Of a stretch of 51,322 nucleotides of DNA, positions 44,063-51,322 are shown in pieces. The notes beneath the pieces were generated by a model. That model saw only the letters and a list, made by a program, of their open reading frames with translations, was not told where the DNA came from and did no database searches. Made by a program: the position numbers and the translations under genes. Source of the DNA: CAZDET01 sp964504335 (lineage in GTDB: Bacteria > Bacteroidota > Bacteroidia > Chitinophagales > Saprospiraceae); assembly GCA_964504335.1 (NCBI GenBank), contig CAZDET010000035.1:1-51322 (forward strand), in the 5' to 3' direction. Within the stretch, counting starts at the first letter, position 1, and every line of letters begins with the position of its first letter.

Positions 44063-44740
44063 CTCCTCCTCCAACAGCTCCGGCCGTCGAGTGCGGGTGC
44101 GCTCTAGGGCTCGTTCCAGGCGCCAGGCTTCGATGGCGGGGAAATTTCCGGAGAGCAGGATGTCCGGCACCTTCCAGCCCCGGAATTCGGCCGGGCGGGT
44201 GTAGACGGGGGGGGCGAGCAGGCCGTCCTGAAAGGAGTCTTCCAAAGCGGAGGTTTCATCGCCGAGTACGCCGGGCAGGAGGCGGCCGATGGAATCGACC
44301 ACCACGGCAGCGGCCAGCTCTCCGCCGCTGAGGACGTAGTCGCCAATGCTAATTTCCAGGGTGACAAAGTGCTCGCGGATGCGCTCGTCGATCCCCTTGT
44401 AGTGCCCGCAAATAAGCAGGAGGTTATCTACCAGGGAAAGGCGGTTGGCGAGTGACTGATCGTAGCGCTGCCCGTCGGGCGTGAGAAAAATAATCTGGTC
44501 GTAGGAGCGCTTTTGCTGGAGGGATTCGATGCAACGGACCAATGGTTCGACCATCATGACCATTCCCGCACCCCCGCCGAATTGGTAATCGTCTATTTGC
44601 TGATGTCGCCCCAGCCCGAAGGCCCGCAAGTCGTGCACCTGAACGGTTAACAACCCTTTATCCTGCGCCCGCTTCATAATCGAATGCTCGAAGGGACTCC
44701 GCAGCAAGTCCGGCTGCACGCTGATGATATCGATGTGCAT
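44060..44740 (-). CDS. trmD: tRNA (guanine37-N1)-methyltransferase
   Basis: Methylates N1 of G37 next to the anticodon, which prevents frameshifting. The trefoil-knot signature is intact: FGGGAGMVMMVEPL, then ICGHYKGIDERI and the SIGDYVLSGGELAA motif, and a C-terminal RRPELL segment. Length 226 is normal. In many bacteria trmD sits with rpsP and rimM; here it follows sppA by 11 bases on the minus strand instead. Confidence 0.96.
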   Translation of the reverse strand: MHIDIISVQPDLLRSPFEHSIMKRAQDKGLLTVQVHDLRAFGLGRHQQIDDYQFGGGAGMVMMVEPLVRCIESLQQKRSYDQIIFLTPDGQRYDQSLANRLSLVDNLLLICGHYKGIDERIREHFVTLEISIGDYVLSGGELAAAVVVDSIGRLLPGVLGDETSALEDSFQDGLLAPPVYTRPAEFRGWKVPDILLSGNFPAIEAWRLERALERTRTRRPELLEEE

Positions 44741-44751
44741 GGGTAGTATTC

Positions 44752-46524
44752 CTATTGGAAGGGGACTCGCTCCAGCAGCCGCATTTGCACTCCCTTCACC
44801 TGCGTGAGCTCCTTTAATGTCTGGTAGGGTTGGTACATATCTCCCAACTGATCTTTGACCAGTTTACGGGTAATTATTTGTTGACCAGAGGCGAATTCTT
44901 CAAGGAGTCGTTCGAAGGGAGGGACCGGAGTGGGGTATTCGATGATCCGGTAATCGGAATCGGCGAGGTCAGCCATTTCGGCGGCTTTATCCAGAGCGCT
45001 CTGCAGTGGGCCGATTTCGTCGACCAGGCCGATTTCCTGAGCGGTGGTGCCGATCCATACGCGGCCACGGGCAATGCTGTCGACGCCCTCCACGCTCATA
45101 TTCCGACCGTCGGCCACGCGTTGGAGGAATAGGCGGTAGAGCTCGTCCGTACGGTTTTGAAGCAATCGACGCTCTACCTCGCTCAAGGGATGAGTTACGG
45201 AGAAGGCCGCACTCAAATCGGCCGTTTTAACGGTATCGAAGTGGATGCCCAGCTTTTCCTCCAGCATTGTTTGGGCCTGGGGGAAAACGCTGTAGGCACC
45301 GATAGAGCCGGTAATAGTACCCGATTGGGCAAAGATATGATCGGCCGGAGCGGAAATATAATAACCACCCGAAGCGGCGTAATTTCCCATCGACACAACC
45401 AGGGGCTTGCCCGTTTCCTTGTAGCGTTGTAAGGCTTGCCAGATATGCTCGCTGGCCATGGCACTGCCACCGGGAGAGTTGACCCTCAATACGAGTGCCT
45501 TTACCCGATCGTCTTTTCGTATTTTGTCAATTAATTTGACGTATTGGGCATCGGCTACCGATCCACTCTTGGCTTTCCCATCGAGAATGGTGCCCTCGGC
45601 AATCAATACCGCAATGCGTTCCGCGCCTCCGGCGGGCTGGGGCACACGCCCCAAAAAATAGGCGTTCGTACCTACGTAATTGATATCGGCTTCTTTTTCG
45701 AGGCCAATCAATTCCCGAAGCCGCTCCTCGGCTGCTTCCGGAAAGCCGATCGCATCGATTAGCCCGGCATCCAGAGCGCGTTGTGGGTCGATTCCGGCGT
45801 AGGAGTCGACGGCCTCACGGAGGGTGGATTCCGGAATTTCCCGGCTTTCGCCTACGCTGGCCAGTAGTTGATTGTAGAGTTCGGTCAGATACGCCCGGGT
45901 TTGCAATCGGTTTTCCGGAGAAATATCCTTCCGACGATAGGGCTCGGTGGCACTTTTGAACTCGCCGGCGTAAAACGTGGCCATTTCCAGGCCAACCTTG
46001 TCGAGCATCTCCTTGAAGTGGGGAATTTCCACAGATAGCCCCCGGAAGTCGACGATTCCCTGGGGCGCGAGGTATACTTCGTCCGCTACGCTAGCCAGGA
46101 AGTAAGCGCCCTGAGAGTAGTACGGAGATTGTGCTACGACAAATTTGCCGCTCTCCCGAAAATCGGCCAGCGCTTCCCGCACGAGTGCCGTGGAAGTGAG
46201 CCCCATCTGCACCACCTTCGTATTGATCAGAATCCCCTTGATGTCATCGTCTTCCTTTGCCTGGCGGATTGCCCGGACGATGTCGTGTACGCCGAGGACG
46301 GACGGCTGCAAGGGGTCAAGACTGCTGAGTTGTACGTTATCGCGCAACTCCGGTATCGCCCCGTCTAACTCCAGGCGCAAGACGCTGTTGGAACGAATTT
46401 CCGGTGCCACCTGACTCGAGGAGACGAGGGAGGTAAGCACGCCAAAACCGATGAAGGACAGGACAACTATCGCCACGATCGTACCGAGGCAAGAAGCGAA
46501 GAGGAACTTGAAAAACTGACGCAT
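44752..46524 (-). CDS. sppA: Signal peptide peptidase SppA, 67K type
   Basis: A membrane-anchored periplasmic serine protease that degrades signal peptides. The 590 residues form the double-domain (67K) type. An N-terminal anchor helix (about 8-32) is followed by an N domain carrying the general-base Lys in FKSATEPYRRKDISPENR, and a C domain carrying the nucleophile Ser in NYAASGGYY. The ATG at 46524 is chosen because it precedes MRQFFKF directly; 46560 would add twelve residues. A TATAATTG box (46564-46557, minus) lies upstream. Confidence 0.93.
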   Translation of the reverse strand: MRQFFKFLFASCLGTIVAIVVLSFIGFGVLTSLVSSSQVAPEIRSNSVLRLELDGAIPELRDNVQLSSLDPLQPSVLGVHDIVRAIRQAKEDDDIKGILINTKVVQMGLTSTALVREALADFRESGKFVVAQSPYYSQGAYFLASVADEVYLAPQGIVDFRGLSVEIPHFKEMLDKVGLEMATFYAGEFKSATEPYRRKDISPENRLQTRAYLTELYNQLLASVGESREIPESTLREAVDSYAGIDPQRALDAGLIDAIGFPEAAEERLRELIGLEKEADINYVGTNAYFLGRVPQPAGGAERIAVLIAEGTILDGKAKSGSVADAQYVKLIDKIRKDDRVKALVLRVNSPGGSAMASEHIWQALQRYKETGKPLVVSMGNYAASGGYYISAPADHIFAQSGTITGSIGAYSVFPQAQTMLEEKLGIHFDTVKTADLSAAFSVTHPLSEVERRLLQNRTDELYRLFLQRVADGRNMSVEGVDSIARGRVWIGTTAQEIGLVDEIGPLQSALDKAAEMADLADSDYRIIEYPTPVPPFERLLEEFASGQQIITRKLVKDQLGDMYQPYQTLKELTQVKGVQMRLLERVPFQ

Positions 46525-46806
46525 TCGACCAAAATTGTTATTTCGATGCCAACCGAACAATTATAGAGTTTCGGGGATGAAGCACTGCTTTCTTTAGACC
46601 AAAACCCGCAATAATTGGAAAAAGGGAAGGCCTTTTCGTATATTGCAAGCGGTTTGCATACATGACATGAACGCAACAAGCCCCAGCTAGTTTTCCGCAA
46701 ACCGGACCAGATAGAGCAAGGATAGATCATTTACTTAATCGCTAAGTCTTCCACCCGGCGGCTTGTATCTTCATTGTTGAGCAACCGTCGCAAAAATTGC
46801 TCACTC
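46525..46806. other. Divergent promoter region of sppA and the SprB-type gene
   Basis: 282 bases without a gene. CGGTTTGC (46650-46657) and GCAAACCG (46697-46704) form an 8-base inverted repeat. TATCTTCA at 46766-46773 is a weak -7 box for the plus-strand gene. Confidence 0.45.
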
Positions 46807-49800
46807 ATGTCATCCCAACTCGACCGAGTTACGACGCGTATCGTCGTTCTGAGCCTTTCTTTTCTGATTTCTGTTACCCTTTCCGCACAGACCTTTGAAG
46901 TGATTAACGGGGCTCCTTACTCACCAGAGGCACTCATTGAAAATGTGTTCCTCGGAGAAGGGGTAGAGGTCCTCAACGTTAGCTACGAAGGAGACCCGCG
47001 GTCGGTCGCCTTTTTCAAAGGTGATGGCACCGAAGTAGGAATGTCCAGTGGTATCGTCATGACGACGGGCCTGACAGTTTCCGCTAACGGCTCGATGGGG
47101 GTCAATGAAGTGGGAGATATGCAGGCGAGTGTCAATGTAGTAGGTGCCGGCGATGATCCGGACCTGAGCGCCATTGCTGAGGGCCAGAAAATCAACGATA
47201 TTACCCGCTATACGATTACTTTCCGGCCTTCCGCGGATACCCTTCGATTTCGGTATGCTTTCGGGTCGGAGGAATATCCGGAATTCGTCTGTAGTCAATA
47301 CAACGACATATTCGGCTTTTTCATCAGCGGACCGGGAATCAACGGAACTTATTCCAACCAATCGGCAAACATCGCCCAGATTCCCGGCACCAACCTGCCA
47401 GTGCGGATCAACAACGTCAATAGCGGCCAAGTGGGAGACCGTGGAGAGCCCCAAAATTGTAGTGGTACCAACGGCTCCCTGGCTTACGCCAATTTTTATA
47501 ACGACAATAACGGTACGGAGCTATTCCCGGTATACGATGGCATCACCGACGTGTTCACCGCCACTGCCGTCGTGATTCCTTGTGAGGTGTATACCATTAA
47601 GCTGGTCATTTGCGACGTGCAGGATAGCAACTGGGATTCGGGGGTGTTTTTGGAAGCAAGAAGCTTTGGTTCCAACGGAAAGGATCTCAAAATTGCCGAT
47701 CTCAACCTCGACGGCGCCATGGCTGAAGGCTGTCGGCCTGCCCGGTTGACCTTCACACTCAGCAGCCCGGCTGAGGCCGATACACCACTCGATTTCGAGG
47801 TATTTGGCACGGCGACCAATGGCGTCGATTATACACCTATCCCGCAAAATATTACTATTCCGGCCGGCGATAGCACCTTTGTCCTTGAAATATCGGCCCT
47901 ACAGGACAATCAAGTCGAATCGGAAGAGACCCTACACATCGCCTTGCAGAAAAATATATGCGAACGGGACACTTTCTCCATTATTCTCAAGGATAATCCA
48001 CTAACCGATATTGCGCTCCCTCAAGACACCTCGCTTTGTCCGAGTGATAGTACGGTGCTCAGTGCCCGGGTACCGGTGGAAATCATGCCGCCGCCGCGCT
48101 TCGAAAGTACCGGTCTGGTTGAGATCAGCGAGCGTGGTGTTCAAATTACTTCCCCCATTCAGGTGCAGGGCATTCGTCCGGAAATCCTGGTTCCGGAACT
48201 AATCCATTCCGTGTGTATCGATAGCATGACCCACGAGCGGGCCGGGGATATCGACTTATACCTGATCGGCCCTGACGAACAGGTCCTCGAATTGAGTACG
48301 GATAATGGAGAGGATGGTGGCCCTGGCGACGTATATGTGGGCACCTGTTTCACTCTTGATGCCACACGGACCATCCCCAACGGCGCCGAAAAGGCACCGG
48401 AAACGGAGGTTCCCTTCACCGGAGAGTACCTACCGGAGGGAGCCTGGGAGGATTTCTTTTTCCGCAACGCCAGCACAAACGGCGAATGGCGACTCGCGAT
48501 CATCGACGATGCCAATACCAATCTCACCGGAATGCTGCACAAATGGTCGATTACTTTCAACTCGACCTACAACATAACCTATGCCTGGGATCCCTCACCG
48601 GATTTGAGCTGTATCGACTGCCCTGACCCAAAGGTATTGCCTCAGGCCCCGGGTACCTACACCGTTACGGCAACGGATAGCTATGGCTGTGAAGCGACCA
48701 ACAGCGTCGCAGTCGATCTGCTGCCGGTAGAAAACATGGGCCCCGTCACCTGCGGGGAGCCAACCGATACCAGCCTGACGGTCGATTGGGAGTTAGTCAG
48801 CGAAGCCGCGGGCTACGAAGTGCGCGTGGACGGTGGCCCCTGGATAGCGGCAAACGGCTCCGGAACGCACACTTTTCAGGGACTCAACGCGGAAACGACC
48901 TACTTGCTCGAAGTACGGGCCTTGTTTGATTGTCCCTCTTTGCCGTCGGGTACTAGTTGTACGACCCTCAAGTGTATCCCGCCCGTGTTAGAAGCCTCGG
49001 TAGATAACATCATTTGCCAGGGAGAATCCAATGGAGAAATTACCTTCTCGGCAATCGGCAACCGCGGGCCCTTTACTTATTTCCTCGACGATAATCCCGT
49101 CGGTGGAAATGTAGCGAGCGGACTCGGTGCGGGGATTTATGAGGCACGGGTAGTCGATCAACAATTATGTGAAGATACCATCACTGTAGAAATTGTAGAA
49201 CCCGAAGCATTGAATGTATCGGAAATGATCGTTCAGGCCACTCCATCCTGCGTGGGTAGTGCTGATGGGCAACTAACGGTTTTCGTCAGTGGGGGAGCAC
49301 CACCTTACACCTTTGCCTGGAGCGACGGCTCTACGGATTCGCTGGCAATCGACCTGGCTGCCGGCAACTACGAGGTGACGGTGACGGATGCCAACGGCTG
49401 TGCGCAAACCGCCACAGGTGCCTTACCGGACCCGCCCGCCTTAGTCATTGCCGAATTGACCACCGTGCGGCAGGGCTGTTTGGGCGTAGCGGACGGTTCG
49501 GCCAGTGTTCGCGCAGAAGGAGGAACCCCGCCCTACACTTATGACTGGCCGGGTGGCACCGCTACCTGGACGGGAGCGGAAAGTGGCACCTATTCACTGC
49601 GCGTGACGGATCAGCGGGGCTGTACCATTGATACGAGCTTCACGATCGATCAGGAGCCCCCGGTAACCCTCGAATTACAGGTACAAGATGTCAATTGCTT
49701 CGGGGCCCAGGAGGGGGTTATCAATGTGCGCGTAGCTACTGGTGAGCCGCCGTATCAGTACAGCTGGTCGGCGATTGACCTGCCGAGCCAGGCCGTTTTG

Positions 49801-51120
49801 GAATCCCTCGAAGCCGGAGAATATGGCCTGACGGTCACGGATAGCCGAGGGTGCGTTACAGATTCGGTCATTACCATCAATGAGCCCGATCCGCTAATGG
49901 TAACTTCTTCGGTAGTTGATGTGCGCTGTGCGGGGGATGCCAACGGAACGATCAGCCTTTTCCCGACCGGAGGAACGGAGCCTTATCAGGTGTTCTGGAA
50001 TACGGGAGCCTCCGGCACCAGTTTAAATGGGATCGGTGCGGGCACCTACGTAGCGGAGGTACGGGATGCCAATAATTGTGTAGAGAATCTGGAAGTGCTT
50101 CTTCCGGATGCCGCACCCATTGGAATGGCCTTTACCGTGGAGCCGGTGCGTTGTAATGGAGAAACGACGGGTGGGGTATCGGTGCAGCCCACCGGAGGTA
50201 CTGGCCTGTTGAGGTACGAATGGAATACCGGTGCGACCAGTCCGACGCTGATGGACTTGCGGGCCGGGCGCTACGAAGTATCTGTGACGGATGAATTGGG
50301 CTGCACGACCATTGCGTTTGCCGAGGTGCCCGAACCGCCGGTGCTGGAAGCCGAGGTGATAGCAGAAAATGTGCGCTGCGCCGGTGAATTAACGGGGGCA
50401 ATCCGTGCCACCGCCCTGGGCGGAACGCCGGGCTACAAATACCGCCTCGACTCCGATGCGCTTAACAATGGAGGAAGCTTCTTCCAGCTGGGTTCAGGTA
50501 CCTACAGCCTGGAAATCGAAGACATTAACGGGTGTACCTGGTCGGCTTCCAATATTCAGATCGATGAACCCGATCCGCTCGAATTGAGTCTCGGACCCAA
50601 TCAAACGGTCTTCTGGGGCGATTCCCTACAGCTAAATCCGCTGGTGCGGGGAGGAACCCCTCCCATCCAGGAATTTAGCTGGCAGCCCACCGACTCGACC
50701 TACCTAAGCTGTACGAACTGCCCGGCCCCCTGGATTGCACCTACCGATCAGATGGATATTCGCCTGCGGGTTGTTGATAGCGTGGGCTGCACCGCCAGCG
50801 ACCATCTGATGTTGATCGTGCAGAAAGATTTTGTGGTTGCCGTTCCAACCGGATTCACCCCTAATCAAGACGGGCGAAACGACAAACTCATGGTACACGG
50901 CCGGCCGGACATTCGCGTCGTTCAGTGGGAAGTCTATGATCGCTGGGGGGAGCAGGTCTTTATGGATGCTGATTTCATGGTAAATGACCCGGAGCGGGGA
51001 TGGGACGGAACCTACCGCGGGCAGGTGCTAAATGGCGGCGTCTTTTTGTGGCAGGCCGAAGTGGAATACCCCGACGGCAACCGGGAAAAGCTGAACGGGC
51101 AGACGACCTTGATTCGGTAA
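46807..51120 (+). CDS. Giant SprB-repeat surface protein, T9SS type B cargo
   Basis: A 1,437-residue exported protein. Signal peptide ending TLSAQ, then a choice-of-anchor L domain (DNA about 46880-47680, with FRYAFGSEEYPEFVC), Calx-beta (47730-47950), a proprotein-convertase-type P domain (48170-48560), a fibronectin III domain (48730-48940), seven SprB repeats of about 76 residues (48990-50580; each has a GGTPPY-like turn and a GxYxVxVTDxxGC end), and a C-terminal type B sorting domain (PTGFTPNQDGRNDK ... RGWDGTYRG). SprB-like proteins are moved along the surface during gliding and can act as adhesins. The ATG at 46807 is preferred to the TTG at 46774. Confidence 0.92.
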   Translation: MSSQLDRVTTRIVVLSLSFLISVTLSAQTFEVINGAPYSPEALIENVFLGEGVEVLNVSYEGDPRSVAFFKGDGTEVGMSSGIVMTTGLTVSANGSMGVNEVGDMQASVNVVGAGDDPDLSAIAEGQKINDITRYTITFRPSADTLRFRYAFGSEEYPEFVCSQYNDIFGFFISGPGINGTYSNQSANIAQIPGTNLPVRINNVNSGQVGDRGEPQNCSGTNGSLAYANFYNDNNGTELFPVYDGITDVFTATAVVIPCEVYTIKLVICDVQDSNWDSGVFLEARSFGSNGKDLKIADLNLDGAMAEGCRPARLTFTLSSPAEADTPLDFEVFGTATNGVDYTPIPQNITIPAGDSTFVLEISALQDNQVESEETLHIALQKNICERDTFSIILKDNPLTDIALPQDTSLCPSDSTVLSARVPVEIMPPPRFESTGLVEISERGVQITSPIQVQGIRPEILVPELIHSVCIDSMTHERAGDIDLYLIGPDEQVLELSTDNGEDGGPGDVYVGTCFTLDATRTIPNGAEKAPETEVPFTGEYLPEGAWEDFFFRNASTNGEWRLAIIDDANTNLTGMLHKWSITFNSTYNITYAWDPSPDLSCIDCPDPKVLPQAPGTYTVTATDSYGCEATNSVAVDLLPVENMGPVTCGEPTDTSLTVDWELVSEAAGYEVRVDGGPWIAANGSGTHTFQGLNAETTYLLEVRALFDCPSLPSGTSCTTLKCIPPVLEASVDNIICQGESNGEITFSAIGNRGPFTYFLDDNPVGGNVASGLGAGIYEARVVDQQLCEDTITVEIVEPEALNVSEMIVQATPSCVGSADGQLTVFVSGGAPPYTFAWSDGSTDSLAIDLAAGNYEVTVTDANGCAQTATGALPDPPALVIAELTTVRQGCLGVADGSASVRAEGGTPPYTYDWPGGTATWTGAESGTYSLRVTDQRGCTIDTSFTIDQEPPVTLELQVQDVNCFGAQEGVINVRVATGEPPYQYSWSAIDLPSQAVLESLEAGEYGLTVTDSRGCVTDSVITINEPDPLMVTSSVVDVRCAGDANGTISLFPTGGTEPYQVFWNTGASGTSLNGIGAGTYVAEVRDANNCVENLEVLLPDAAPIGMAFTVEPVRCNGETTGGVSVQPTGGTGLLRYEWNTGATSPTLMDLRAGRYEVSVTDELGCTTIAFAEVPEPPVLEAEVIAENVRCAGELTGAIRATALGGTPGYKYRLDSDALNNGGSFFQLGSGTYSLEIEDINGCTWSASNIQIDEPDPLELSLGPNQTVFWGDSLQLNPLVRGGTPPIQEFSWQPTDSTYLSCTNCPAPWIAPTDQMDIRLRVVDSVGCTASDHLMLIVQKDFVVAVPTGFTPNQDGRNDKLMVHGRPDIRVVQWEVYDRWGEQVFMDADFMVNDPERGWDGTYRGQVLNGGVFLWQAEVEYPDGNREKLNGQTTLIR

Positions 51121-51322
51121 ATGGCGGAATTCGAAATGAAAAGCAGGCCTATGGCACAAAAAGCAACATTGGGCCTCCTTCCTTTCGAAAAACTGTATAG
51201 GGCAAACGCACCAAAATAGTCGATACGATAGTTTTGGGCTTGCTTCTGTGTCGATAAGCGCGTATCTTTACGACACCATCCAATAGCTGCCCTAGCGGCA
51301 GCCGTTCTCACAAAATAGCCCA
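51121..51322. other. 3' intergenic stretch with a possible promoter
   Basis: 202 bases with no credible gene. TTG at 51240-51242 and TATCTTTA at 51263-51270 (20 bases apart, one change from TAnnTTTG) could be a promoter for a gene beyond the right edge. Confidence 0.35.

Noticed and set aside
48990..50580. Recent tandem DNA repeat in the SprB region
   Set aside because: The units are similar in protein but well diverged in DNA, so it is an old domain array.
51012..51311. A 99-codon minus frame at the right edge
   Set aside because: It runs antisense through the conserved sorting domain of the surface protein and has no features.

Overview
The window looks like chromosomal DNA from a GC-rich (estimated mid-50s %) gliding-type Bacteroidota, most likely Saprospiria/Lewinellaceae. 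Pointers: two proteins with type IX secretion (T9SS) sorting domains (types A and B), SprB-type repeats, a carboxypeptidase-regulatory-like TonB-dependent receptor, futalosine-route menaquinone synthesis (MqnD), many lipoproteins, almost no Shine-Dalgarno sequences, and several TAnnTTTG -7 boxes 35-90 bases before start codons. The lineage is inferred from gene content, not from a marker tree. I see no tRNA, rRNA, CRISPR array, transposase, integrase or phage gene. Coding density is high and most genes are housekeeping or envelope functions.

Layout. 1-6.2 kb: mqnD (-), an RluA-type pseudouridine synthase, then a tight operon of a DUF4403 lipoprotein, agmatine deiminase and N-carbamoylputrescine amidase (putrescine from agmatine), then a fatty-acid-hydroxylase-type membrane enzyme. 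6.2-9.5 kb: a minus-strand operon yggS-like/yqgE-like/NUDIX, a small one-helix membrane protein, and a deoxynucleoside kinase with a DUF3293 gene. 9.5-16 kb: yidC with a DUF6438 lipoprotein, glpD divergent from a PfkB sugar kinase, and a CorC/HlyC-type CBS membrane protein. 16-18.2 kb: a secreted LysM protein split by a 100-N gap. The gap is flanked by the same 30 bases on both sides, and collapsing it restores one 689-residue frame. 18.2-25.3 kb: an AT-rich gap, a gamma-glutamylcyclotransferase-like protein, and a probable nucleic-acid or organophosphate scavenging locus (secreted endonuclease/phosphatase, divergent TonB receptor, three-module DUF5689 lipoprotein).

25.4-35.7 kb: a small orphan protein, a TrmN6-like methyltransferase, a small HTH protein, a plugless outer-membrane barrel with a 1,039-residue TPR protein, ornithine aminotransferase with an unusual four-cysteine insert, and an FG-GAP T9SS cargo protein. 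35.7-44 kb: an NhaC-type antiporter with an added exported N-terminal domain, a zinc-ribbon protein, alanine dehydrogenase with a small overlapping partner, guaA overlapping a periplasmic-binding-type lipoprotein, and trmH. 44-51.3 kb: trmD and sppA (-), then a 1,437-residue surface protein (choice-of-anchor L, Calx-beta, P-domain, FnIII, seven SprB repeats, type B T9SS signal).

The most unusual non-coding signal is a family of intergenic arrays in which 4-base words (TTAG, then CTAA) recur every 8 bases. They sit just after gene ends, often merge with the stop codon, and several fold into inverted repeats. They occur near 19.1, 27.0, 28.8, 37.8, 40.3 and 44.0 kb. They probably act as terminators or 3'-end structures, but the strict 8-base phasing is not needed for a terminator and I know of no name for them.
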